This document shows positions 28,201 through 35,222 of a stretch of DNA of 64,000 nucleotides, in pieces (the first letter of the stretch is position 1; each line of letters starts with the position of its first letter). This DNA comes from an uncultured Bacilli bacterium (GTDB lineage Bacteria; Bacillota_I; Bacilli_A; RF39; UBA660). Under the pieces are notes generated by a model. The model was not told the origin of the DNA and did not search any database. It saw only the letters and a program-made list of their open reading frames with translations. Position numbers and translations under genes: made by a program. The stretch lies in contig CAKOIQ010000003.1 of assembly GCA_934086935.1 (NCBI GenBank), forward strand, positions 11,759 to 75,758, given 5' to 3'.

Positions 28201-28499
28201 TTTTGCCCTGGTTCATTTATTTTATTTAAGGTTTCTAAACGTTTAATCTTTAAATCTGGAGATACAGCAATAGCAACAGATGTTAAAAATTCATCCATTG
28301 GAAAAAGGAAGACATTATCTTTATATGTCTTCAAATTATTATAATATTTAGTGGCTTCAAAAAGAGAACTTGTTAAAACAACTATGTTATTATTAGATTT
28401 ATTGCTTAAATAATTTATATATAGTGTCTTTAATTCATCAGTTAATCCACTAATATTATTTGTTTTAAATTGATCAAAAATGTTTGATAAAAATTTCAT
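25299..28499 (-). CDS. mfd: Transcription-repair coupling factor Mfd
   Basis: 1066 residues, slightly short of the usual 1150. It removes RNA polymerase stalled at lesions and recruits UvrA. UvrB-like N-terminal domains, the RNAP-interaction domain (GDYVVHAAHGIGIYGGV), then the RecG-like translocase: Walker A GDVGFGKTEVAFRA, DEEQRFGV, TLSATPIPRTL, GRVGR near the C-terminal third and the TRCF domain at the end. Start follows AGGTATAAT, 1 bp after pth. Part of the long dnaX-to-spoVT unit. Confidence 0.95.
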   Translation of the reverse strand: MKFLSNIFDQFKTNNISGLTDELKTLYINYLSNKSNNNIVVLTSSLFEATKYYNNLKTYKDNVFLFPMDEFLTSVAIAVSPDLKIKRLETLNKINEPGQKIIIANLTGFLRFVPNSKSIDKLKIDLKSNTTINRENLEELLYQFGYTKTSIVTSSGEYSVRGFVIDLFPYNCENPIRIELFGNDIEKIKEFDAESQLTIKEITNIQILPYKEILSSDNTSLYNLLDEPTVIKINPELIEKANQELEEQIFNYKIEKEIDSNYKYMYSLSEFNIKNEVNLASFNISGYLDVKSQTIDNFKSNFENLEFFISHRDSKKSTLFAIKNKNLKEYLKKIFHFSTGTTYEANKIYFINERINQGFIIDKYIVITDYDIDSNNETSIRYHNPVKIGRKIKDFNDIKIGDYVVHAAHGIGIYGGVITLNKNSFEKDYILIKYAGNDKVYIPVEKINTIYKYSDAGSTAPKINHLNSTSWEKTKRAVKSKIKDISEELLKLYAERSKLKSPKYIQYPEDLIFADKFEYTETRDQLRCIDDILNDLKSDKPMDRLLCGDVGFGKTEVAFRAIFNTIMNGYQVAYLCPTTILSKQQYSNALKRFKDFPINIAITNRFTTTKEFNKIVNDLKEGKIDLIFGTHKLFNEKIEYKKLGLLVVDEEQRFGVTQKEKIKEMSKNVNVLTLSATPIPRTLKMAMSGLKDLSILDTAPEDRYPVQTYVVEENNELIKEAIYKELSRNGQVFYLYNNVSKIEQETSKLSKLVPDAKICYAHGQMSKQELEKIIEDFIDKKYDILVCTTIIETGIDISNVNTLIIIDAQNYGLSQLYQLRGRVGRTNKIAYAYLTYNNSKILNEIAVKRLNAIKEFTELGSGYKIAMRDLSIRGAGDLLGSEQAGFIDSVGIELYTKMIEETLNEIKGIPKVEDESDTSLIDIDTHIDETYVSDESVRIEIHQLINSIKDYTTLTKIKAEIEDRFGKINDKLEIYMYEEWFEKLAFKLKIKNIIQTKTYIEFSLPEDISSKINGEKLFLKLYNINPKFKLKYMAKRIIINLPIINLEKHYIYYLVDLLQEIISDME

Positions 28500-28500
28500 T

Positions 28501-29046
28501 TTAATTATACCTATTCATTAATATTTCTATTTTAGTATTATTTATAAAGTCAGTAATTATTTGATTATACATATTCATATTATTTTTTAATATTTCTAAA
28601 TCTGATTTAGGAAATTTACCAAGTACAAATTCTATTGTGTCATTTGTAGGTTTAGAAATACCAATTTTCAATCTCAAGAATTCATCTGTTTTGATATTTT
28701 TAATAATATCTTTAATACCATTATGACCACCGGCAGAACTTTTAAGTTTTAATCTTACTTTACCAATATCTAAATCCATATCATCTTGAATAACTAATAA
28801 ATCTTTTTTGTCTATTTTATAATAATTTAGATAGTATTGGACAGCTTGACCAGATAAATTCATATAAGTTGTTGGTTTAATAAATAATACGTTTTCATTA
28901 TTAATTGTCTGTTTTAATACATATGCTAATGATTCTTTTTTCCAATTATCACTATTTACAAAGTTATCTATAATCATATAACCAATGTTGTGTCTTGTAT
29001 TTTCATATTCTTTTCCAGGATTACCTAATCCAACTATTAATTTCAT
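28501..29046 (-). CDS. pth: Peptidyl-tRNA hydrolase
   Basis: 181 residues. Frees tRNA from drop-off peptidyl-tRNA. Signature MKLIVGLGNPGKEYENTRHNIGYMI with catalytic His in TRHNIG, FIKPTTYMNLSGQAV, QDDMDLDIGKVRLKLKSSAGGHNGIKDI. ATG at 29046 has GAGGTGA 7 nt upstream; a GTG at 29058 coincides with that ribosome site and is rejected. Pth-mfd adjacency is as in B. subtilis (with fin missing between them). Confidence 0.94.
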   Translation of the reverse strand: MKLIVGLGNPGKEYENTRHNIGYMIIDNFVNSDNWKKESLAYVLKQTINNENVLFIKPTTYMNLSGQAVQYYLNYYKIDKKDLLVIQDDMDLDIGKVRLKLKSSAGGHNGIKDIIKNIKTDEFLRLKIGISKPTNDTIEFVLGKFPKSDLEILKNNMNMYNQIITDFINNTKIEILMNRYN

Positions 29047-29050
29047 ATTA

Positions 29051-29737
29051 CTATTCACCTCTGTAATTTTTTGTTAATAATGGTGGTAAGATTTTTAAAT
29101 CATCTTTACCATTTTTCATTGCTTCTACTAATATTATAGAACAATTTTTATCAAAGTCATCATAAGCACATTCAATTCTTTTAATTCCAAAATTATATTT
29201 TTTTAAATAATTCACTAATTCTATGAATCGATCAGGTCGATAAACTATGTTTAATTTTCCTTTTGATTTCAATAATTTTGAAGAAATTTTAATTATTTCT
29301 TCTAAGGTAATTTTAATTTCGTGTCTTGCAATTGATTTAATAATATTATCATTTATATTCGATGTCTCATTATATTTAAAATATGGAGGATTACAAGTTA
29401 TAATGTCAAAAGTTGATGGAGAAAAATAATTTTGCCAATTTTTAATATCATCGTTTATTAAAGAAATATTTGTTATATTATTTATATTTATGGATTCTTT
29501 AGCTAGATTGTATACTTCATTTTGAATTTCAATACAAGAAATTGATGAAATATTTTTTGATAAAATAATTGGTAACGGAGCATTGCCCGTACATAAATCT
29601 AATAATTTTTTATCAGTATAGTTTATATTTACAAAATCTGCTAATAAAATTGAGTCTAAAGAAAACTTAAAAAAAGATGGATTTTGTACAATTTTATATC
29701 CATAATCTAATAAATCATTAACAACATTCGGTTCCAT
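29051..29737 (-). CDS. yabB: tRNA1(Val) adenine-N6 methyltransferase-like protein
   Basis: 228 residues. SAM-dependent N6-adenine methyltransferase of the YfiC/TrmN6 type: DSILLADF, LLDLCTGNAPLPIILS (motif I), CIEIQNEVYNLA and the catalytic ITCNPPYFK (NPPY). In E. coli the homologue modifies A37 of tRNA1-Val. Located beside ricT, the same place as yabB in B. subtilis. The start overlaps the end of ricT by 20 bp, so translation is coupled. Confidence 0.88.
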   Translation of the reverse strand: MEPNVVNDLLDYGYKIVQNPSFFKFSLDSILLADFVNINYTDKKLLDLCTGNAPLPIILSKNISSISCIEIQNEVYNLAKESININNITNISLINDDIKNWQNYFSPSTFDIITCNPPYFKYNETSNINDNIIKSIARHEIKITLEEIIKISSKLLKSKGKLNIVYRPDRFIELVNYLKKYNFGIKRIECAYDDFDKNCSIILVEAMKNGKDDLKILPPLLTKNYRGE

Positions 29738-30497
29738 CTTGATTAAATTCCTTTAATTCATCGTCGACTTGTAAAGTGTATGTTCCTTTTAAAATGTTTA
29801 ATGAAACAACTTTATATGTTTTACCATTATATTCTTTTTGTGAACCAACTGATGGTAATTTTTTCTTGCAACAACTATAGGTTTCGTCTTCATAAGAAAG
29901 ACAGCAAAGTAATCTTCCACATGAGCCATTTATTTTTGATGGATTAAGTGCGATATTTTGATTTTTTGCCATATTTATTGTTATTGTTTCTAATTTATTT
30001 AAAAATAAATTGCAACATAATGGTCTTCCACATGGGCCAAGTCCACCAATTTCTTTTGCTTTATCCCTTACACCAATTTGATGAAGATCAATCCTTGCTT
30101 TGTACTTTGCAGCTAATAATTTAACTAATTCTCTAAAATCAATTCTTTCATCCGCTATAAAATTGATTATTAATTGTTTGTGATCAAATGTAAATGATGC
30201 TTCAACAAATTGCATTTCTAAATTAAGTGAGTCAGACATTTTTTTTGCTTCTACCAATACTTCTTTGGCTTCTTTTAAAGATTTAAGATATTTTTTATAA
30301 TCTTCGTTACTAGCTTTACGAAGAATATTTTTTTGGGGTGTTTCTTTACTTTCAGGTTCAATAAAAGCTACTTTACCATATTGTTCTCCCTTTTCGGTTT
30401 CAACAATTACATAATCGTTTAAATTTATTTCAACATTATTTTTGTTAAAATAATAACTTTTACCATTTTCTTTAAATATAATTCCACATACTTCCAT
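29718..30497 (-). CDS. ricT: RicT (YaaT), PSP1-domain regulator
   Basis: 259 residues. PSP1 domain: DYVIVETEKGEQYGKV, DERIDFRELVKLLAAKYKARIDLHQIGVRDKAKEIGGLGPCGRPLCC and GSCGRLLCCLSYE. The paired CGRPLCC / CGRLLCC cysteines ligate Fe-S clusters in the RicA-RicF-RicT complex, which aids RNase Y processing and promotes sporulation, competence and biofilm in B. subtilis. RicA and RicF are not in this window. Encoded between holB and yabB as in B. subtilis. Confidence 0.94.
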   Translation of the reverse strand: MEVCGIIFKENGKSYYFNKNNVEINLNDYVIVETEKGEQYGKVAFIEPESKETPQKNILRKASNEDYKKYLKSLKEAKEVLVEAKKMSDSLNLEMQFVEASFTFDHKQLIINFIADERIDFRELVKLLAAKYKARIDLHQIGVRDKAKEIGGLGPCGRPLCCNLFLNKLETITINMAKNQNIALNPSKINGSCGRLLCCLSYEDETYSCCKKKLPSVGSQKEYNGKTYKVVSLNILKGTYTLQVDDELKEFNQDGTECC

Positions 30498-30499
30498 GT

Positions 30500-31228
30500 C
30501 TATTTCCTCATTTCTATAATCAATTTATCTATGCACATTTCAACATTTGTATTTGCATTTAATTTATTAATTGTATCGTCTATTAATTTATAATGTTTAG
30601 TAATTAAAAAGTAATTACTTTGATTTATATTTTTATCTAAAACTGTTTTTATTTCAGATAATTTATTTACTAGTTCAATTTTATCATATTTTAAAAAGTT
30701 TTGTTTTAATAAAATTGCCGTGTAATTATCACAATTTTGTAATTTATAAAATGTGTCTATTAAATCATTGACTTCAGCTTGTAATGATGTTTCATAAATA
30801 TTTTCAAACAATTCGCAACGACTTTTTATTGTATCCATAATTGAATTTATGCTATCAGTGATTAAAAATCCAATAACGTTGCTTGAAGGTTCTTCCAAAA
30901 TCTTTAATAATTTATTTGCTGAAACTTGATTCATTTTTTCAGCATTGATGATGAAATATATTTTGTATGTATAATTAATAATTTTTGTAATTATAAAATT
31001 TTGAATATTTAAAATTTTGTTTTTATCGATATTATTATTTTCAGGTCTAACTACAAGCGTTGATAAATTGTTTTCCAATGAGGATGACGCTATTGTTTGA
31101 GTTTCTTTAAAAATTTCATATATATCATTCATTGTCTGTTCGCAATTATTTGTTTCAATCAAAAAAGCATGAGAAAGATTTTTCTCATTTATTCCAGATA
31201 ATATAAATTGTTTTAATTTTTCATTCAT
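30500..31228 (-). CDS. holB: DNA polymerase III delta-prime subunit (short)
   Basis: 242 residues, shorter than the usual ~330. Clamp-loader fold pattern without a P-loop: GINEKNLSHAFLIETNNCEQT, YKIYFIINAEKMNQVSANKLLKILEEPSSNVIGFLIT and a SRCE turn (TIKSRCELFENI) are the delta-prime marks. The zinc module is absent. It works with DnaX (gene 32378-33997) in loading the beta clamp. Start follows AGAGGC. Confidence 0.85.
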   Translation of the reverse strand: MNEKLKQFILSGINEKNLSHAFLIETNNCEQTMNDIYEIFKETQTIASSSLENNLSTLVVRPENNNIDKNKILNIQNFIITKIINYTYKIYFIINAEKMNQVSANKLLKILEEPSSNVIGFLITDSINSIMDTIKSRCELFENIYETSLQAEVNDLIDTFYKLQNCDNYTAILLKQNFLKYDKIELVNKLSEIKTVLDKNINQSNYFLITKHYKLIDDTINKLNANTNVEMCIDKLIIEMRK

Positions 31229-31238
31229 ATTTGCCTCT

Positions 31239-31430
31239 TCATAATAAGAAGAAGAAAGACAATGCTAATAATATTAGACCTGGGAATCCTAATAAAGTTA
31301 CAATAATAACTGTATAATAATTTATTGGAACAAATATATTAAAACCTTTTAATAATAAATCGAGACCATAAATTATTAAAAATGCAAATGTTACTCTTTT
31401 TATTAACCATAATATAATTTTTTTTATCAT
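31239..31430 (-). CDS. bofA: Sigma-K checkpoint inhibitor BofA
   Basis: 63 residues, two hydrophobic helices (about 8-27 and 40-62) with the motif NYYTVIIVTLLGFPGLILL near the C-terminal end (BofA has N.....v..LGiPGv..L). BofA holds the SpoIVFB protease inactive until the forespore signals, so sigma-K activation is timed. Neighbours recR and holB are as in B. subtilis. Short family; identification rests on the GFPG motif, size and position. Confidence 0.85.
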   Translation of the reverse strand: MIKKIILWLIKRVTFAFLIIYGLDLLLKGFNIFVPINYYTVIIVTLLGFPGLILLALSFFFLL

Positions 31431-31457
31431 AGTAAATTATATTATCTAATAATTATT

Positions 31458-32063
31458 TTATGCAATATTCTTTCTATCTTCAAATGCTCTTTCAAGTGTT
31501 AGGGAATCAAGATAATCCAATTCTGTTCCTACTGGTAATCCATATGATAATCTAGATACTTTTACACTTGTTTTATCTTCTAATACTTTTTTAATATATT
31601 GTGTTGTTGTTTCACCTTCAATAGTTGGTTTTAATGCTATAACCAATTCTATCTGATCATCTGAATTTTTACATCTTTTAATTAATGATGGAATATTAAT
31701 ATCATTTGGAGATATTCCATCAATTGGGGAAATTAAACCGTTTAATACATGGTATACACCATTATATTTACCCATTTTTTCAAAAGCAAATATACTTTTA
31801 TAATCTTCGACAATACAGATTAAATTTTTATTTCTATAATCATTATCACAAATATTGCAAATCTTTTCTGATGTTAAGTTGCCACATATTTCACATTGAT
31901 GAAGATTTTTCTTTGCTGATATCATTGTGTTTGAAAATAAATTTATATCTTCTTCTGAATAATCTAGTAATGATAAAGCAAGTCTTTCAGCGGTTTTTTC
32001 GCCGATTCCAGGTAGTTTTTTAAAATATTCTATTAATTCTTCTAATAATTTTGGGTATATCAT
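31458..32063 (-). CDS. recR: Recombination mediator RecR
   Basis: 201 residues, usual length. Helix-hairpin-helix LPGIGEKTAERLAL (17-30), zinc cysteines C57, C60, C69, C72, and Toprim domain ICIVEDYKSIFAFEKMGKYNGVYHVLNGLISPIDGISP. It acts with RecO/RecF in loading RecA on gaps. One base separates it from ybaB. Confidence 0.96.
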   Translation of the reverse strand: MIYPKLLEELIEYFKKLPGIGEKTAERLALSLLDYSEEDINLFSNTMISAKKNLHQCEICGNLTSEKICNICDNDYRNKNLICIVEDYKSIFAFEKMGKYNGVYHVLNGLISPIDGISPNDINIPSLIKRCKNSDDQIELVIALKPTIEGETTTQYIKKVLEDKTSVKVSRLSYGLPVGTELDYLDSLTLERAFEDRKNIA

Positions 32064-32064
32064 A

Positions 32065-32364
32065 CTACATCAAACCATTTAAGCCTTTAGCAAATGCACC
32101 TAATTTTGCTTCAGTTTCAGCGTTAATTTTCTTGTGGGCATCATTAAAAGCAATTTTTATCATGTCTTCAAGAGCGTCAAAATCATCAGCATCTTTAATA
32201 ACATCACGATTTATTTCTAATTTAACAATGTCTTTTTTTCCATTCAATACTACAGTAAATCCTTCAGATTTTCCTTCAAATTCTGTATTATTAATTTCTT
32301 CTTGTTTTTTTTGGATGTCACGTTGCATTCTTTGTGCTTGTGCCATTAAATTTTGCATATTCAT
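32065..32364 (-). CDS. ybaB: YbaB/EbfC nucleoid-associated protein
   Basis: 99 residues. MNMQNLMAQAQRMQRDIQKKQEEINNTEFEGKSEGFTVVLNGKKDIVKLEINRDVI is the family signature. Small dimeric DNA-binding protein encoded between dnaX and recR in most bacteria; it binds DNA with weak specificity. Start lies 14 bp after the dnaX stop. Confidence 0.95.
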   Translation of the reverse strand: MNMQNLMAQAQRMQRDIQKKQEEINNTEFEGKSEGFTVVLNGKKDIVKLEINRDVIKDADDFDALEDMIKIAFNDAHKKINAETEAKLGAFAKGLNGLM

Positions 32365-32377
32365 ATTTCATTCTCCT

Positions 32378-33997
32378 TTAATTAACTTCTATTATATCAT
32401 TTTCAAATATATCAAAAGCTTCATTTATACTATTATGATTATTTATAATTGTTTCTTCATCAATATATTTATATTCTTTTGAATTTTTGTTTTTTATATA
32501 ATTTAATTTTTCTTTATTCCATTTTTCTTGATCTAAACAAATAAATTTATATTTACTTTTATTTTTTTTATTAAATTCTTTTTCAATTTCATGAAGATTT
32601 TCGTTAAAAATTATTGTTCCAGATTTTGATGGATTTGAAAAAATAACGTTTTTAGAAGAGACAACTTCAATAGATGCATCTTCTATAATTGATAATAATT
32701 CAATTTTATTCTCAAGTTCAATTATATTTTTAAAATCATCCCATTTTTTTAAAAATTCTTGTTTTGATTCTTTACTAGCTTCTGCAAAAGCATTATTAAT
32801 TCTGATTGTTTGTAAATTTAACAAATCTGTTATTTTTTCGGGCTCTGATTCATTTTTTTTATTTTCATCATTATGTTGATTTTTTTCTTCTAGTTTTATT
32901 ATTGGTAACTCTTTTTTTATTATTTCTTGAGTTGGTTGATTATTGTTACTATCAATTAATGGTTGTGACAAAGGTTCAGTTGTATTTTTATTTGGAAAGT
33001 AACTTAATAAAATGATTTTTATTAAAATCAAACCGTCTTTTTTGTTATAACAATTAACAATTTCATTTGCTAATTTTTTTAAATTTTCTAGAGAAATAAA
33101 GGAATGATTTCCATTTTTTATTTTTATCTCTTCTAAATAAATTTGATTTAAAATTTTATTAATTAGAATATTCGTATCTAATCCTCTGTTTAAATAGTCA
33201 TTAAAATAATTATTAAATTCTGCTATTTTATTTTCATTTAATAACTCAAAAATATGTGAAATGTCTTGTAAACTAATAACTCCAAATGTCTGTTGGATTA
33301 AATCAACTGTTATTTTTTGTTTTTCTTTTGATAGCTGATCTAATACACTTAAGGCATCTCTCATTCCACCATCTGCTAATTCTGCTATGTATTTAAGGGC
33401 ATCTTCTTCTATTTCTATATTTTCTTCTTTTGATATTTTTTCTAAATTTTGATAAATAACTTGGGTATTAATTCGTTGAAAATTAAATCTTTGACATCTA
33501 GATAATATTGTAATTGGCACTTTTTGTATTTCTGTAGTAGCCAATATAAATATAACATGCTTTGGAGGTTCTTCTAATATCTTTAAAAATGCATTCCAAG
33601 CACTTTGTGATAGCATGTGTACCTCATCTATTATATATATTTTATATTTACTAAATGTTGGTAGTATTTTAGCATTATTTCTTAATTCTCTTATTTCGTC
33701 AACACCATTGTTTGATGCGGCATCTATTTCTATAATATCTGCTGATTGTTCATAATTATTACAAGCTGGACAATTGTTACATGGAATACCATCAATGGGA
33801 GTTTCACAATTAATTGTCTTTGCGAATAGCTTAGCGGTACTGGTTTTTCCTGTTCCACGTGGGCCTGAAAATAAATATGCATGAGCTATTTGATTGTTTT
33901 TTATTGATTCAATTAGTAGTTTTTTTATGTTATCTTGACCATATAAACTATTAAAATCTTGTGGTCTATATTTTCTATAAAGTACTTTATATGCCAT
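32378..33997 (-). CDS. dnaX: DNA polymerase III subunits gamma/tau
   Basis: 539 residues. Clamp-loader ATPase: P-loop GPRGTGKT (45-52), zinc cysteines C64, C73, C76, C79, DEVH (about 126-129), SRC arginine-finger motif (LSRCQRF). After about residue 350 the sequence turns acidic and lysine-rich and then has a C-terminal tau-like part. Start behind AGGAGG, an excellent site. First gene of a tightly packed set (ybaB, recR, bofA, holB, ricT, yabB, pth, mfd, spoVT) with gaps of 0-40 bp. Confidence 0.95.
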   Translation of the reverse strand: MAYKVLYRKYRPQDFNSLYGQDNIKKLLIESIKNNQIAHAYLFSGPRGTGKTSTAKLFAKTINCETPIDGIPCNNCPACNNYEQSADIIEIDAASNNGVDEIRELRNNAKILPTFSKYKIYIIDEVHMLSQSAWNAFLKILEEPPKHVIFILATTEIQKVPITILSRCQRFNFQRINTQVIYQNLEKISKEENIEIEEDALKYIAELADGGMRDALSVLDQLSKEKQKITVDLIQQTFGVISLQDISHIFELLNENKIAEFNNYFNDYLNRGLDTNILINKILNQIYLEEIKIKNGNHSFISLENLKKLANEIVNCYNKKDGLILIKIILLSYFPNKNTTEPLSQPLIDSNNNQPTQEIIKKELPIIKLEEKNQHNDENKKNESEPEKITDLLNLQTIRINNAFAEASKESKQEFLKKWDDFKNIIELENKIELLSIIEDASIEVVSSKNVIFSNPSKSGTIIFNENLHEIEKEFNKKNKSKYKFICLDQEKWNKEKLNYIKNKNSKEYKYIDEETIINNHNSINEAFDIFENDIIEVN

Positions 33998-34036
33998 GAT
34001 TTCCTCCTGTTTTAATTATAACATAATACTTACTTA

Positions 34037-34459
34037 TTATCTTTTATTTTCCCAAAATTTTTCAATTATTTTTTTATATTTTTTTATATTACTTTCATTT
34101 CTTTTTTCATCGATTTGAAAAAAGTTAGTCTTATTATATATTTTTTTAGATTTTAATCGTGGAACTAAATAAAATACCTTGTCTATCCTACTTTCTTTTA
34201 TAACATTTTTGCACATTTCACATGGTTCAATTGTTACATATAGCGTACAATTGTTCAATCTCCAATTTTTTAATTTTTTATTAGCTTTTGTAATCACTTT
34301 AATTTCGGCATGATCAATAGTTTTATTACTACGATTTCTTGTATTATGGGCTTTAGCAATAATTTTATCATTATGTACGATTATTGCGGCTACAGGCACT
34401 TCATCTTTTTTTAGTGATTTGCAAGATAGTTTTATCAATTCATCTATGTATTGTTCCAT
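34037..34459 (-). CDS. tadA: tRNA adenosine(34) deaminase
   Basis: 140 residues. Zinc deaminase converting A34 to inosine in tRNA-Arg(ACG). H50-A-E52 and P79-C80-x2-C83 form the zinc and proton-transfer site. Located between SRP RNA and dnaX, as yaaJ is in B. subtilis. Start follows a weak GGAGTAATT. Separate from dnaX by about 40 bp. Confidence 0.92.
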   Translation of the reverse strand: MEQYIDELIKLSCKSLKKDEVPVAAIIVHNDKIIAKAHNTRNRSNKTIDHAEIKVITKANKKLKNWRLNNCTLYVTIEPCEMCKNVIKESRIDKVFYLVPRLKSKKIYNKTNFFQIDEKRNESNIKKYKKIIEKFWENKR

Positions 34460-34470
34460 AATTACTCCTT

Positions 34471-34550
34471 AAAAAAAGCGCACATACATAGAGGCAAATA
34501 TGGCTGCTTTCTTCCGAATCTGACCAGGTTATTGCATTTGTATTGCGCAT
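34471..34550 (-). ncRNA. ffs: Signal recognition particle RNA (small bacterial form)
   Basis: Minus strand. The helix-8 core GGTCAGATTCGGAAGAAAGCAGCC reads as the SRP GGUCAG...GGAA-GGAA...AGCAGCC motif, with the GGAA-type tetraloop. Flanks fold as GCGCAATAC...and GTATGTGCGC, closing a long hairpin. It ends at a T-run (34471-34477) that is also the terminator. It lies upstream of tadA, where scr lies in B. subtilis; the form here is the short 4.5S type with no Alu domain. Confidence 0.9.
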
Positions 34551-34554
34551 GTAT

Positions 34555-34584
34555 AATATAGCATATTTTAATTACATATTTCAA
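34555..34584 (-). promoter_or_regulatory. Promoter of SRP RNA
   Basis: Minus strand TTGAAA (34579-34584), spacer 18 bp, TATATT/TATTAT (34553-34560) just before the RNA 5' end. The box pattern is weaker than at other promoters here. Confidence 0.5.
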
Positions 34585-34597
34585 TAATTTATTGTTT

Positions 34598-34616
34598 ACA
34601 AATTTTAATAATTTGT
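34598..34616. repeat. AT-rich inverted repeat, variant copy upstream of parS 1
   Basis: ACAAATT-TTAAT-AATTTGT, 7-nt arms. It shares the AATAATTTG element with the exact copies at 34842 and 35085. It lies 19 bp before parS 1. Confidence 0.55.
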
Positions 34617-34635
34617 ATTTTTTATTTTTTGTTAA

Positions 34636-34651
34636 TGTTTCACGTGAAACA
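34636..34651. promoter_or_regulatory. parS: parS site 1
   Basis: Exact 16-mer TGTTTCACGTGAAACA, the ParB/Spo0J nucleation consensus. A DnaA-box-like TGTGGATAT follows at 34654-34662. Confidence 0.93.
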
Positions 34652-34760
34652 TATGTGGATATCTTTATTATTAAATTAAGTAGTAATTAAGTAGTTATAT
34701 ATAAAATAAATATTTTTTAAATTAATCAATAAAGTTTTTTTATTAATGCATGTTGTATAA

Positions 34761-34776
34761 TGTTTCACGTGAAACA
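34761..34776. promoter_or_regulatory. parS: parS site 2
   Basis: Exact TGTTTCACGTGAAACA. TGTGGACAA follows at 34778-34786, one mismatch from the DnaA box TGTGGATAA. Confidence 0.93.
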
Positions 34777-34841
34777 TTGTGGACAATTTAGATATTCTGT
34801 TTAATGTACTTTTTATACTAAGATAAATTAATTAATTTTTA

Positions 34842-34864
34842 GCAAATTAATTTCAATAATTTGC
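34842..34864. repeat. 23-bp inverted repeat, copy A
   Basis: GCAAATTA-7 nt-TAATTTGC, identical to the copy at 35085-35107. The centre is ATTTCAA. It lies 20 bp before the variant parS 3. Confidence 0.85.
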
Positions 34865-34884
34865 CATAGTATGTAGAAATTATA

Positions 34885-34900
34885 TGTTTTACGTGAAACA
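34885..34900. promoter_or_regulatory. parS: parS site 3 (one mismatch)
   Basis: TGTTTTACGTGAAACA, one substitution from consensus. An imperfect reversed relative of the AT-rich repeat (TGAAATAATTGC) follows at about 34906. Confidence 0.75.
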
Positions 34901-34960
34901 ATTGTTGAAATAATTGCTAATTTTTAAAATCTGTAGATTTTTTTGACTCTTTTATAGTTG

Positions 34961-34982
34961 AATTATTTCCCGGGAAATAATT
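34961..34982. promoter_or_regulatory. Noc-type binding site
   Basis: A 22-bp perfect palindrome, AATTATTTCCC / GGGAAATAATT, contains the exact Noc-binding consensus ATTTCCCGGGAAAT at 34965-34978. The GC core stands out in this AT-rich region. It is the only exact copy I found in the window. Confidence 0.8.
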
Positions 34983-35084
34983 TTTGTGTATATGTATCAC
35001 GTTAACATACATTATTATTAATCAATATATACAATTTTTTATTATTATGATGAAATAAAGCAATTTTTAAATATTTATCTTTTT

Positions 35085-35107
35085 GCAAATTAATTTCAAT
35101 AATTTGC
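35085..35107. repeat. 23-bp inverted repeat, copy B
   Basis: Identical to 34842-34864. It lies 14 bp before parS 4. A degenerate third copy, AACTAATTACAATAATTTGC, lies at 35191-35210 ahead of parS 5. Confidence 0.85.
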
Positions 35108-35121
35108 ATTTTTTTTACTTA

Positions 35122-35137
35122 TGTTTCACGTGAAACA
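35122..35137. promoter_or_regulatory. parS: parS site 4
   Basis: Exact TGTTTCACGTGAAACA; TGTGGATAT follows at 35139-35147. Confidence 0.93.
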
Positions 35138-35222
35138 TTGTGGATATCTCAATCCTTTATTATTTTTTATTCAAATTTGTTTTTTCTGTTAACTAATTAC
35201 AATAATTTGCCTATTTTTGGTG

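Noticed and set aside
5022..31812. Other TTCGACA/TGTCGAA words (typA, PH-like gene, recR, tmRNA)
   Set aside because: Each is single and inside a coding or structural RNA sequence, explained by codons or by the conserved tmRNA core, unlike the triple array at 41464.
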